Assembly (NCBI GenBank): GCA_035441325.1 | Contig: DAOROA010000002.1 | Coordinates: 1 to 64,000, forward strand | Direction of reading: 5' to 3' | Source: Competibacter_A sp002352125 | GTDB taxonomy: Bacteria; Pseudomonadota; Gammaproteobacteria; Competibacterales; Competibacteraceae | Length of the DNA: 64,000 nt | Shown: in pieces, positions 25,329 through 33,247 of the stretch | How positions within the stretch are numbered: position 1 is the first letter of the stretch | How the letters are laid out: each line of letters opens with the position of its first letter | Notes under the pieces: model-generated | Told to the model about the DNA's origin: nothing | Seen by the model: the letters and a program-made list of their open reading frames with translations, nothing else | The model's database searches: none | Made by a program: the position numbers and the translations under genes

Positions 25329-26906
25329 ATGACCTTCGAAACCAACAAAGAACCGGCCGAATCGGACGAATTGGCTGTCATCGACAACAGCGATTTTGTC
25401 GCTCTCATCGCTCGGCGCGCCTACAAGCTATTGTGGATAGCCCGGTCTTTATCGGTGCGACATCCAAATCCCACCCTTTTGACCCGCCCTTTGGTCGCAG
25501 ATTTACTGTCCCAATCCATCCAGCTCGAAGAACTGCTGGACGCTTACGGGGCGCGCAAAAATTGCCAGTGGGGCCAATTTCGGTCGCTCGTCGCGACGAT
25601 GAAGCTGTTTGCCGACGTTACTTACGAGTTGCTCCACATCGAATACTTTCTGCCCTGCTACCGGTTGTTGCCCATCGAACGGGACTTTGCTGCCGCCACC
25701 GTACAGTCTCTGGAGCTCACCCACGAGGTGCTGGTGAAAACGGCGAACAGGATACTCGCCCAGGCCTCCCGCCTGAATCTACCCGTTCCGGTCGACGAGC
25801 GCCGGGCGCAAAATTACGTCGAACACCTTCCGCCGGGTCGCCTGCTTCAGGATCGGCCCATGCGAAAAATCAAGAGCGCTTCGGAGACGGTCACGTACCT
25901 TGCCACCGCCTATCTGAATTTGGCTGCGAAAAGCGAACTACTGACTATCGCCGAAAAAGTCGAACCGAAAGATTACGCGAGCTGTTTTCCCAACCCGATC
26001 AGCGAAGACAGGCTCCGAGGCTTGAAAGTACACTTCCACTGTCTCCAATCCCTTTACGATACCCATGTCTCCGAAACCGAAGTCGAGTACCTGGACACGG
26101 ATCTTCCCACGCTGCGCGGCCACATCAGCATCGTCTTCCATTTACTGGAAATAGCGACCTATTTGGTTCACTACTACGAGCGTCACCTCAACGTCCACAC
26201 CGGCGATTCGACGCTGCGGCGCAAACCGATCATCGCGCCCAAAACGCTATTGTCCATGCTCATGGATTATTCCATCGCCTATGCCGGACTGTACCTCACT
26301 TACGGGCAGCGTCTTTGCTATACCATGCTCAAGCACTACGCGGAAACCGGCAGAATCGAAGCGCCCGTTCCGTCGTACCGGGGCTTTCACGTTCGCCCCA
26401 CCACCCTCGTCGCCCGAATCGTGCAACACTACGGCAGCGACATCAAAATGGAACTGGATGGACAAATCTACGACGCTGGTTCCCCGATGGACATCTTCAG
26501 AGCGAACGAAAAAATCAATGCCCAAAAACGCCGCTGGCTGGTTTCGGAAATCGGGCGCTTTTCGCTACCGAAGGGCGACCAGGGCGACGGTCAAATCAGA
26601 GCCACCGTACTAGACCTCGTGCTCAAATTGGCCGAACAGGGCAAGCTCATTATTTACCAGCAACCGCTCCAGTTGTCCGCCGAGTTCGGCGGGGAAGGAA
26701 TATTGCTGGAAAAAGTCACCCAGGAAATTGCAAAGCTGCAAGCAACCGGCCAAATTGACATCAACGCGGAGGCGTTGGCCATCACCTTCATCGGCGACAA
26801 AAGGGTATTGCGCGACCTCGAACTGTTGGCCCAATCCGGCTACGGCGAGGACCATTTCGGCAACAATATCGCGCTGCCCAAAGAGCTGGCCTATTTGCGC
26901 AGGTAG
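25329..26906 (+). CDS. 525-residue protein of unknown function with an HPr-like domain
   Basis: The first 345 or so residues are mostly helical, with no family I recognise, no signal peptide and no obvious membrane helix. Residues about 345-400 look like an HPr domain: YRGFHVRPTTLVARIV aligns with the HPr His15 loop, SDIKMELDG with the next strand, and AGSPMDIF with the Ser46 region. His354 and Ser385 are 31 residues apart, exactly as His15 and Ser46 in the HPr at 16697. About 125 more residues follow, with Glu/Leu-rich helices. It may be a phosphorylation-controlled protein of the PTS. The gene is monocistronic, convergent with the PPi-phosphofructokinase to its right. Confidence 0.75.
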   Translation: MTFETNKEPAESDELAVIDNSDFVALIARRAYKLLWIARSLSVRHPNPTLLTRPLVADLLSQSIQLEELLDAYGARKNCQWGQFRSLVATMKLFADVTYELLHIEYFLPCYRLLPIERDFAAATVQSLELTHEVLVKTANRILAQASRLNLPVPVDERRAQNYVEHLPPGRLLQDRPMRKIKSASETVTYLATAYLNLAAKSELLTIAEKVEPKDYASCFPNPISEDRLRGLKVHFHCLQSLYDTHVSETEVEYLDTDLPTLRGHISIVFHLLEIATYLVHYYERHLNVHTGDSTLRRKPIIAPKTLLSMLMDYSIAYAGLYLTYGQRLCYTMLKHYAETGRIEAPVPSYRGFHVRPTTLVARIVQHYGSDIKMELDGQIYDAGSPMDIFRANEKINAQKRRWLVSEIGRFSLPKGDQGDGQIRATVLDLVLKLAEQGKLIIYQQPLQLSAEFGGEGILLEKVTQEIAKLQATGQIDINAEALAITFIGDKRVLRDLELLAQSGYGEDHFGNNIALPKELAYLRR

Positions 26907-26973
26907 ACCAGCCCGCTTCGGGCGCCCGCCCGGTCAATTTGCGAGCTGGCGCCCCACCGGCAAAAGCAGAGGA

Positions 26974-28215
26974 TCAGTCGTTGTCCAGCTTCGCCGCCGG
27001 CGCCCAGAGCTGTTCCAGGCACGGCATATCCGCGCCAAGCAAGGGCCGCAGATAGTCGCGGAACGCTTCGGTCATACCGTTGCCTTCGGCGTCGATGAAC
27101 TCGTCCGGCAGGTGTCGAGTCCGGGCAGCGACTGCTTTCAGGTCTGCAAGTTCGTACTTCACCGCGTAATCGCCAACGCGCTCGATGACCACCGAACCGC
27201 TCGTGCCGTGCCCGCAGGCATAATGCGCCGCCTTCTCGCCCACCTCGCGCGCCTCGCGTGCATCCACGTCGGACACCACGCCGGGAAACGAGCGTTGGAG
27301 ATAGCCGAAGGTATCGGCGCGCACGCGCTTGATGCCCAATCTCCTTTGAACGGCATCGGCCAGTTCATCGGCCAGGGCGCCGCCGGAAAGCTGAACGTTG
27401 CCGTGGGCGTCTACTTGTGGCTCGCGGCCTGCCTGGCGCATCAGATCGACCGTGACCGGAATCGCCTTGCCCTTGCTGTCCCGGCTCGCCCACACCCCCT
27501 CCGAAATCGCCACTACGCAGCGGCCGTGCCGCCGGTAAACGCGGTCGATATCGGCCAGATAGCGATCGATCGAAAACTGCCGTTCCGGCACATAGATCAA
27601 ATGCGGCCCATCGTCGTCGTGCCGGCGGGCCAGCGCCGCAGCCGCCGTCAGCCAGCCAGCGTGGCGCCCCATGATCACGGCGACGTAGACGCCCAGCAAA
27701 GCCCGGTTATCGGCATCGGCCCCACCCAAGGCACCGGCGACGAAGCGGGCGGCAGAAGGATAGCCGGGGCAATGGTCGTTGATGGGCAAATCGTTGTCGA
27801 TCGTTTTCGGGATATGAATGGCGCGCAGTTCGTAACCTTCTCGAACGGCGTGCTCGCCGACGATCCGCACCGTATCGGAGGAATCGTTGCCGCCGATGTA
27901 GAAAAAATAGCGAACGTCGTGCTTCCTGAACGCATCGAGAATGCGCTGGCAATACTCCGCGTCCGGCTTGTCGCGGGTCGAACCCAAGGCGGACGAGGGC
28001 GTTCGGGCAACCCGTTCGAGATTGTGGCTGGTCGCTTCGGACAAATCGACGAAGTTTTCGCCGACGATGCCGCGCACGCCGTGGCGTGCGCCCCAAATCC
28101 GGGTCGCTTCCCGGAACTTGCGCGATTCGAGCACCGCGCCAACCAAACTCTGGTTGATCACCGCCGTGGGGCCGCCGCCTTGGGCGATCACGACTTTGCC
28201 TCGTAGCCGACTCAT
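26974..28215 (-). CDS. PPi-dependent 6-phosphofructokinase (first copy)
   Basis: The enzyme phosphorylates fructose-6-phosphate, most likely with pyrophosphate. From the ATG at 28215 it has 413 residues. The glycine-rich start is VVIAQGGGPTAVIN. The donor-site motif reads IGGNDSSDT where ATP enzymes have GGDGS, and PKTIDND carries the Lys that ATP enzymes replace by Gly (PGTIDND); both point to PPi. MGRHAGWL is the substrate-binding motif. It resembles the PPi enzymes of methanotrophs. The gene is 93 bp from rarA and convergent with the HPr-like gene. Confidence 0.85.
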   Translation of the reverse strand: MSRLRGKVVIAQGGGPTAVINQSLVGAVLESRKFREATRIWGARHGVRGIVGENFVDLSEATSHNLERVARTPSSALGSTRDKPDAEYCQRILDAFRKHDVRYFFYIGGNDSSDTVRIVGEHAVREGYELRAIHIPKTIDNDLPINDHCPGYPSAARFVAGALGGADADNRALLGVYVAVIMGRHAGWLTAAAALARRHDDDGPHLIYVPERQFSIDRYLADIDRVYRRHGRCVVAISEGVWASRDSKGKAIPVTVDLMRQAGREPQVDAHGNVQLSGGALADELADAVQRRLGIKRVRADTFGYLQRSFPGVVSDVDAREAREVGEKAAHYACGHGTSGSVVIERVGDYAVKYELADLKAVAARTRHLPDEFIDAEGNGMTEAFRDYLRPLLGADMPCLEQLWAPAAKLDND

Positions 28216-28308
28216 CAATTCTTTCTCCCGGTGGTTATCGTGTTTTGGCGCGTTCGCCGCAACGATGTTTCGCGCTCCGCCACGCCGGGATCGAGCCGGC
28301 ATGGTGGA

Positions 28309-29625
28309 TTAACGGTACCGCTGCCGGTCGCTGCACCGATCCAGTTCTCGCAATCGTTCCAGCTTTTCGCCGATTCGCCCTTCCAAGCCGTTGGCGGTCG
28401 GCCGGTAGTAGCGAGCATCTTTCAAGGATTCCGGAAAATAGCACTCGCCCGCCGCATACGCATTCGGTTCGTCGTGGGCGTAGCGGTAACCCTCGCCGTG
28501 CCCCAATTCCCGCGCCAGCGCGGTGGGCGCGTTGCGCAAATGCGGCGGCACCTCCAGCGTACCGTGGCATTCCACATCCCGGCGGGCGGCGGCGAATGCG
28601 GTGTAGACCGCGTTGCTCTTGGCCGCGACCGCCAAATAAACGATGGCTTGGGCGATAGCCAGTTCACCTTCGGGACTGCCCATTCGCTCTTGCGCCTCCC
28701 AAGCGTGCAAGGCCAGTTGCAGGGCGCGGGGATCGGCGTTGCCGATGTCCTCGCTGGCCATCCGCGCCACGCGCCGGGCGATGTACAACGGATCGCAACC
28801 GCCGTCCAGCATCCGGGCGAACCAGTACAGCGCGGCGTCCGGACTGCTGCCGCGCACGGCCTTGTGCAAGGCGGAAATCTGATCGTAAAACAGGTCGCCG
28901 CCCCGGTCGAAGCGCCGCCCCGCTCCTTCGTTCATCACCTCCAGCAGCGCGGCCTCCAGCGTCGTCGCTTGCGCCGCCGCCAGCTCCGCCGCCAGCTCCA
29001 GCCAAATCAAGGCGCGGCGAGCGTCGCCGTCGGCGGATTGGGCCAGCCGTTCCCGCGCCACTTCGGACAACGGCCAGCGTCCTCCCAACCCTCGTTCGGT
29101 ATCGTTCAAAGCGCGGTCCAACAACTGGCGGATGGCAGCGGCATCGAGGCCGTTTAGCACGTAGACCCGCACTCGCGACAGCAACGCGTTGTTGAGGGCG
29201 AAACCGGGATTTTCGGTGGTAGCGCCGATAAAAGTCAGGGTGCCATTTTCGACATAGGGCAGAAATGCGTCCTGCTGGACCTTGTTGAAACGGTGAACTT
29301 CGTCGAGGAACAAGACGGTACGGCGCCGCTGGTCCCGCCAAAGCCCTTGCGCCCGTTCCACCGCCGCTCGCACGTCGCGCACGCCGGCCATCACTGCCGA
29401 CAGCCGGATAAACTCGGCTTGGCACGCACCGGCCAGCAGTTCCGCCAGCGTCGTCTTGCCGGTGCCGGGCGGCCCCCACAGCACCATGGAGTGCGGCTGG
29501 CCCCGCTCGATGGCCAACCGCAACGGTTTGCCCGGCGCCAACAGATGCGACTGGCCGACGAACTCGTCCAAGCGACGTGGCCGTAACCGGTCAGCCAGGG
29601 GGCGGAGCGAATCGGCGACGGACAT
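28309..29625 (-). CDS. rarA: Replication-associated recombination protein A
   Basis: RarA (MgsA) is an AAA+ clamp-loader-like ATPase that acts at stalled replication forks. The 438 residues have RPRRLDEFVGQSHLL at the start, the P-loop GPPGTGKTTLAE near residue 55, Walker B LFLDEVHRFNK near 108 and the C-terminal tetramerisation domain. The gene follows lolA by 1 bp, the conserved lolA-rarA order of gammaproteobacteria. Confidence 0.96.
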   Translation of the reverse strand: MSVADSLRPLADRLRPRRLDEFVGQSHLLAPGKPLRLAIERGQPHSMVLWGPPGTGKTTLAELLAGACQAEFIRLSAVMAGVRDVRAAVERAQGLWRDQRRRTVLFLDEVHRFNKVQQDAFLPYVENGTLTFIGATTENPGFALNNALLSRVRVYVLNGLDAAAIRQLLDRALNDTERGLGGRWPLSEVARERLAQSADGDARRALIWLELAAELAAAQATTLEAALLEVMNEGAGRRFDRGGDLFYDQISALHKAVRGSSPDAALYWFARMLDGGCDPLYIARRVARMASEDIGNADPRALQLALHAWEAQERMGSPEGELAIAQAIVYLAVAAKSNAVYTAFAAARRDVECHGTLEVPPHLRNAPTALARELGHGEGYRYAHDEPNAYAAGECYFPESLKDARYYRPTANGLEGRIGEKLERLRELDRCSDRQRYR

Positions 29626-29626
29626 T

Positions 29627-30271
29627 TCAGCCGGCGTCGCCGACCACGTCCACGCCGGACGGCGGGACGAACTTCAGCAAAGCAGGATCGAGGGCCGGGT
29701 TCCGTTCCAGCTTCTGGAAATCCAACCGGGTACGCTGGCCGAAACCGTCTTCCAGTTCCAGACTAACCAGAAGGTCGCCCTTGAAAGCGACCCGCAACAG
29801 TTTGAATTCGGGTTGCGGCTGTTTGGGCGCCAGTTCGTACCACGTCAATCCGTCCCGGCTGCGCGCTTCGCCGACATCGAAGGTTTCCTCGATGGGAGCC
29901 GCGCCGCTCAGCAAGGCCAGCGGGGTGGAACCGAGCGCCTTGTCGAGTTTGCGAACCGTTACTTGCGCCAGATCGACATCGTAAGCCCACAACCGGTCGC
30001 CGTCGGCGACGATGATTTGTTCGGCGGGCATCCGATAATTCCAGCGGAATTTGCCGGGCTTTTGCATCAACATCTGGCCGCTGGAACTCTGCATAACCTG
30101 CGAACGTTCGTCGTACACCCGCTGGATGAAATCGGCCCGCAATGACCGAAGATCGTGAAAATAGCGCTGCACCGGCGATGGTGTAGCAGCCAAAACCGAC
30201 AGCGCCAACCCCGAGCCAACCATTAATAAGATGATCTGTAATAAGACGATCTGTCGCAATTTTCGTGTCAC
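29627..30271 (-). CDS. lolA: Outer-membrane lipoprotein carrier protein LolA
   Basis: LolA shuttles lipoproteins across the periplasm from LolCDE to LolB. I chose the GTG at 30271, which has GGGAG 6 bp upstream and gives 214 residues beginning with a typical signal peptide (cleavage near ALSVLAATP). The open frame extends further upstream without a signal-like start. The mature part has the LolA pattern FHDLRSLRADFIQ, SSGQMLMQKPGKFRW and a C-terminal FVPPSGVDVV. Confidence 0.92.
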   Translation of the reverse strand: MTRKLRQIVLLQIILLMVGSGLALSVLAATPSPVQRYFHDLRSLRADFIQRVYDERSQVMQSSSGQMLMQKPGKFRWNYRMPAEQIIVADGDRLWAYDVDLAQVTVRKLDKALGSTPLALLSGAAPIEETFDVGEARSRDGLTWYELAPKQPQPEFKLLRVAFKGDLLVSLELEDGFGQRTRLDFQKLERNPALDPALLKFVPPSGVDVVGDAG

Positions 30272-30562
30272 ATCGTACTCCCAGGATAGAAACAGCACTA
30301 TAGACCACGCTCGAACGCAGAAAGTACGATCGAGTCTCGTCGCCGGTCGCGAAGGGATCGCTGCTTGACGGTACGCGGCCACATTCGGGGCGCGCTAGAG
30401 TGAGCCCGACGGCCCGATTAACGCGCTGTCGCCCCCGTGTTCCCGAACGACGGAGCTCGCCTGTTCATGGTCGCGTTGTTCCTTGGCAAAATTCCTCCTA
30501 CCATTTCAGTTTGTTTTTTGTCGTTTTCGTTTTCCCCACCACCGAATGAGGTTCACAGTACC
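30272..30562. other. Divergent intergenic region lolA / second PFK
   Basis: About 290 bp separating divergent genes. An upstream extension of the phosphofructokinase frame exists from 30437 but shows no protein-like conservation and ends in a T-rich stretch (30500-30540). No clear -35/-10 pair stands out, and the ribosome-binding site of the downstream gene is weak. Confidence 0.35.
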
Positions 30563-31792
30563 ATGAGCAAGCCCAAGAAAGTCGCTATCCTCACGGCAGG
30601 CGGTTTGGCCCCCTGCCTCAGCTCGGCCATCGGTGGCCTCATCGAGCGCTACACCGAGATCGATCCCGCCATCGAAATCATCTGCTATCGCAGCGGCTAC
30701 AAAGGACTTCTGCTCGGCGACTCCTACAAGGTCACGCCGGAAGTGCGCGAAAAAGCCGGGTTACTGCACCGCTTCGGCGGCTCGCCCGTCGGCAACAGCC
30801 GGGTCAAGCTCACCAACGTCAAAGACTGCGTGAAGCGCGGTCTGGTCAAGGAAGGCGAAGATCCGCAGAAAATGGCCGCCGATCAACTGGTCAGGGATGG
30901 CGTGGACGTCCTCCATACCATCGGCGGCGACGACACCAACACCGCCGCTGCCGATCTCGCTGCCTTCCTGGCCAAAAACGACTACGGCCTCACCGTCATC
31001 GGCTTGCCCAAAACCGTCGATAACGACGTGTATCCGATCAAGCAATCGCTGGGTGCCTGGACCGCCGCCGAACAGGGCGCCCGCTATTTCCAAAACATCG
31101 TCGCCGAAAACAACGCCAATCCGCGCATGTTGATCATCCACGAAGTCATGGGCCGCAACTGTGGCTGGCTCACCGCTGCCACCGCGCTGGAATACCGCAA
31201 ACTCCTCGACCGCGCAGAATGGCTCCCCGCCATTGGGCTCGACCGCGCCGCGTTCGACGTCCACGCCGTCTTCGTCCCCGAGATGGAAATCGATATCGCC
31301 GCCGAAGCCAACCGTTTGCGCGCTTTGATGGACAAGATCGACGACATCAACATCTTCGTTTCGGAAGGTGCGGGCGTCGAGGCGATCGTGGCCGAACTGC
31401 AAGCCAAAGGCCAGGAAGTTCCGCGCGATGCGTTCGGCCACATCAAGCTCGACGCCATCAACCCCGGCAAATGGTTCGGCGAACAATTCGCCCAGATGAT
31501 TGGCTCGGAAAAGACTCTCATCCAGAAATCCGGTTATTTCTCGCGCGCTTCCGCCGCCAACATCGAAGATCTTCGCCTCATCAAGTCCTGCGTCGATCTT
31601 GCCGTCGAATGCGCCATGCGCCGCGAATCCGGCGTCATCGGTCACGACGAGGATCGCGGCGGCGTGCTGCGCGCCATCGAGTTTCCGCGCATCAAGGGCG
31701 GCAAACCCTTCGATATCGACACCCCCTGGTTCACCGACATGCTGGCGGCCATCGGACAGCCGAAGGGCAAAAAAATCGCGGTCAGCCATTAA
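30563..31792 (+). CDS. pfp: PPi-dependent 6-phosphofructokinase (second, distinct copy)
   Basis: From the ATG at 30563 (MSKPKKVAIL) the protein has 409 residues. The donor-site motif is IGGDDTNTAAAD and the next motif is GLPKTVDNDVYPI. The Asp after GGD and the Lys in PKTVDND are hallmarks of PPi-dependent enzymes. HEVMGRNCGWL is the substrate-binding motif. It differs clearly from the copy at 26974-28215, so the two are not a recent duplication. The enzyme is reversible in family members and could serve glycolysis or gluconeogenesis. A strong hairpin follows the stop. Confidence 0.9.
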   Translation: MSKPKKVAILTAGGLAPCLSSAIGGLIERYTEIDPAIEIICYRSGYKGLLLGDSYKVTPEVREKAGLLHRFGGSPVGNSRVKLTNVKDCVKRGLVKEGEDPQKMAADQLVRDGVDVLHTIGGDDTNTAAADLAAFLAKNDYGLTVIGLPKTVDNDVYPIKQSLGAWTAAEQGARYFQNIVAENNANPRMLIIHEVMGRNCGWLTAATALEYRKLLDRAEWLPAIGLDRAAFDVHAVFVPEMEIDIAAEANRLRALMDKIDDINIFVSEGAGVEAIVAELQAKGQEVPRDAFGHIKLDAINPGKWFGEQFAQMIGSEKTLIQKSGYFSRASAANIEDLRLIKSCVDLAVECAMRRESGVIGHDEDRGGVLRAIEFPRIKGGKPFDIDTPWFTDMLAAIGQPKGKKIAVSH

Positions 31793-31805
31793 GGCGCATC
31801 CGAGC

Positions 31806-31848
31806 GCGCCGGGAGCGACCGCTCCAGTTCCACGGTCGTTCCCGGCGC
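31806..31848 (+). terminator. Large hairpin after the second PFK gene
   Basis: Two 16-nt arms (31806-31821 and 31833-31848) pair perfectly apart from one G-U, around an 11-nt loop. The hairpin begins 14 nt after the stop codon. No U run follows, so it is either a Rho-independent terminator without a tract or a 3' stabilising structure. Confidence 0.5.
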
Positions 31849-32255
31849 ATCACGGGAATTTCGCAAGCCGCAGAAACCCCGCGATCCCGCCCCGCCAAAG
31901 AACCGGTGGCAGCCTCTCCACGAGCCGCCGGGAACTCGATCCGATCTCCTAAAACGGGTTTGTCCGCGACGATCTCCGCTATCGCCGGCAAATCCGTTCC
32001 AGCCAACGACCCCCCTTCGCCGGCGCAAAGCTGCATTGAGCCCGCTATCGCCCGGCCATGTGCGCAATTTTCGCGCTCTTAGGTCGCAACACCAGCCGGA
32101 CGCTCGGGCTGCGCTATGCGCCATACCGAGATATCCAAATGGTCCTTGCCCCGCGTCGATATCGCGGTTTGCTGCCAGCAAGCTTGAGGCGATGCCGCGC
32201 ACATCGGCTGGAAAACACACCAAAACGATAAAATTATTACGTTAGTAATTTTTTA

Positions 32256-32284
32256 TTGACATAAAACCGCTATATAACTATATT
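32256..32284 (+). promoter_or_regulatory. Strong sigma-70 promoter
   Basis: A perfect -35 hexamer TTGACA (32256-32261) is separated by 17 bp from TATATT (32279-32284), one mismatch from TATAAT. It lies in the AT-rich patch 111 bp upstream of the secreted protein gene. This is the best promoter match I found in the window. Confidence 0.75.
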
Positions 32285-32394
32285 AATTAGAGAGTTTAAG
32301 GACATATTAAAAATCAATATATCTCAATTAATGTCGATAATTAGTTGCATTTGCAAAACATGCTTAGCACGCGATAACTTCAAGGAGTACGGCA

Positions 32395-33216
32395 ATGTCT
32401 ATGCCACGACCGAACGCACCTGCTTTGCTGGCCGCGTTGTTGCTGGCCTTCTCGACAACGGCTGGCTACGCGGCCGCCTGGCCCGACCATGTGGCCCAAG
32501 CACAAACTTACGTCGGCCAACTTAAAGCAAACAACAATAACTATGGCTCCCCGGCACTGATCGATTACGACGCGACGGGCGCGCTGCGGGCAACGACCAA
32601 ATGCAGTAGCTTTGTGTCATTGCTCCTGAAAAACACTTACTCTGGCGTCATCACGGACCAAGTATTGGTCGCGCTGACCGGCAGCAGTTCGCCGTATGCG
32701 GACGAATGGTTTGCCGCGATCCAATCCGGCGCAACCGATGCTAAATCCGGCTTGAAGTTTTTGCGCAGATCAACCGTTGCCAGCATGCAAACGGGGGACT
32801 TGATCGCATCGAGCTACACGATCAGCGGCAACACGGGACATGCCATGATTCTGGCAAACATGAGCTTGACTGATGCCCAGATTGCACCACCCTATCCCAT
32901 CCCCGGCGTCACCCTCGTCAACCGCTACCGCGCCAAGGTTTACGACTCGACCCAGACCATACACGGCAACTATGCCTCGAATATCGATCCAGATTCCCGT
33001 TACAACAAGCAATGGAACGGCACCGCTTGGGTGGCGGATCAGGGATTGGGTTCGGGATATATCGCGCTTTATGAAGATGTTGCCACGGGCGCGCCCGTGG
33101 CTTGGGCATGGAATACCAGCAAAACGACCAAGTCGTTTTATTACGCGGTAACGCCACCCGCCGGCAGCACGATGGAATACCGGCCGCTCGCGATCGGTTA
33201 CCTGCAGAACCTGTAA
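32395..33216 (+). CDS. Secreted protein, possible NlpC/P60-like cysteine peptidase
   Basis: The 273-residue protein has a signal peptide (residues 1-27, ending TAGYAAA). A papain-like arrangement follows: Cys70 in TKCSSFVSLLL at the start of a helix, GDLIA near residue 138, His149 in GHAMIL on a strand, and possibly Asp184 or His190 in YDSTQTIH as the third residue. This order fits NlpC/P60 or CHAP amidases, but the overall similarity is faint. AAGGAG at 32382-32387 is a good ribosome-binding site. It has its own strong promoter and sits in an AT-rich insert, suggesting acquisition by transfer. Confidence 0.6.
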   Translation: MSMPRPNAPALLAALLLAFSTTAGYAAAWPDHVAQAQTYVGQLKANNNNYGSPALIDYDATGALRATTKCSSFVSLLLKNTYSGVITDQVLVALTGSSSPYADEWFAAIQSGATDAKSGLKFLRRSTVASMQTGDLIASSYTISGNTGHAMILANMSLTDAQIAPPYPIPGVTLVNRYRAKVYDSTQTIHGNYASNIDPDSRYNKQWNGTAWVADQGLGSGYIALYEDVATGAPVAWAWNTSKTTKSFYYAVTPPAGSTMEYRPLAIGYLQNL

Positions 33217-33247
33217 GCGCTTAAACGAAACCGCGCAGACCACCAGC

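Larger units (their letters stand above)
31793..32394. other. 600-bp region without a recognisable gene
   Basis: The left part (31793-32230) is GC-rich. Minus-strand open frames at 31782-32036 and 31789-32223 encode segments with protein-like stretches (for example LPAIAEIVADKPVLGDRIEF) in different frames. This may be a decayed gene, but I cannot name it. From 32224 the composition changes sharply to AT-rich, and this part carries the promoter of the secreted protein gene. Confidence 0.4.

Noticed and set aside
30437..30562. N-terminal extension of the second phosphofructokinase
   Set aside because: The extension is not phosphofructokinase-like; the family start fits MSKPKKVAIL at 30563.
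31782..32223. Minus-strand frames that might be a decayed gene
   Set aside because: Protein-like stretches occur, but no family motif could be recognised, unlike the SDR remnant at 24755-25041.
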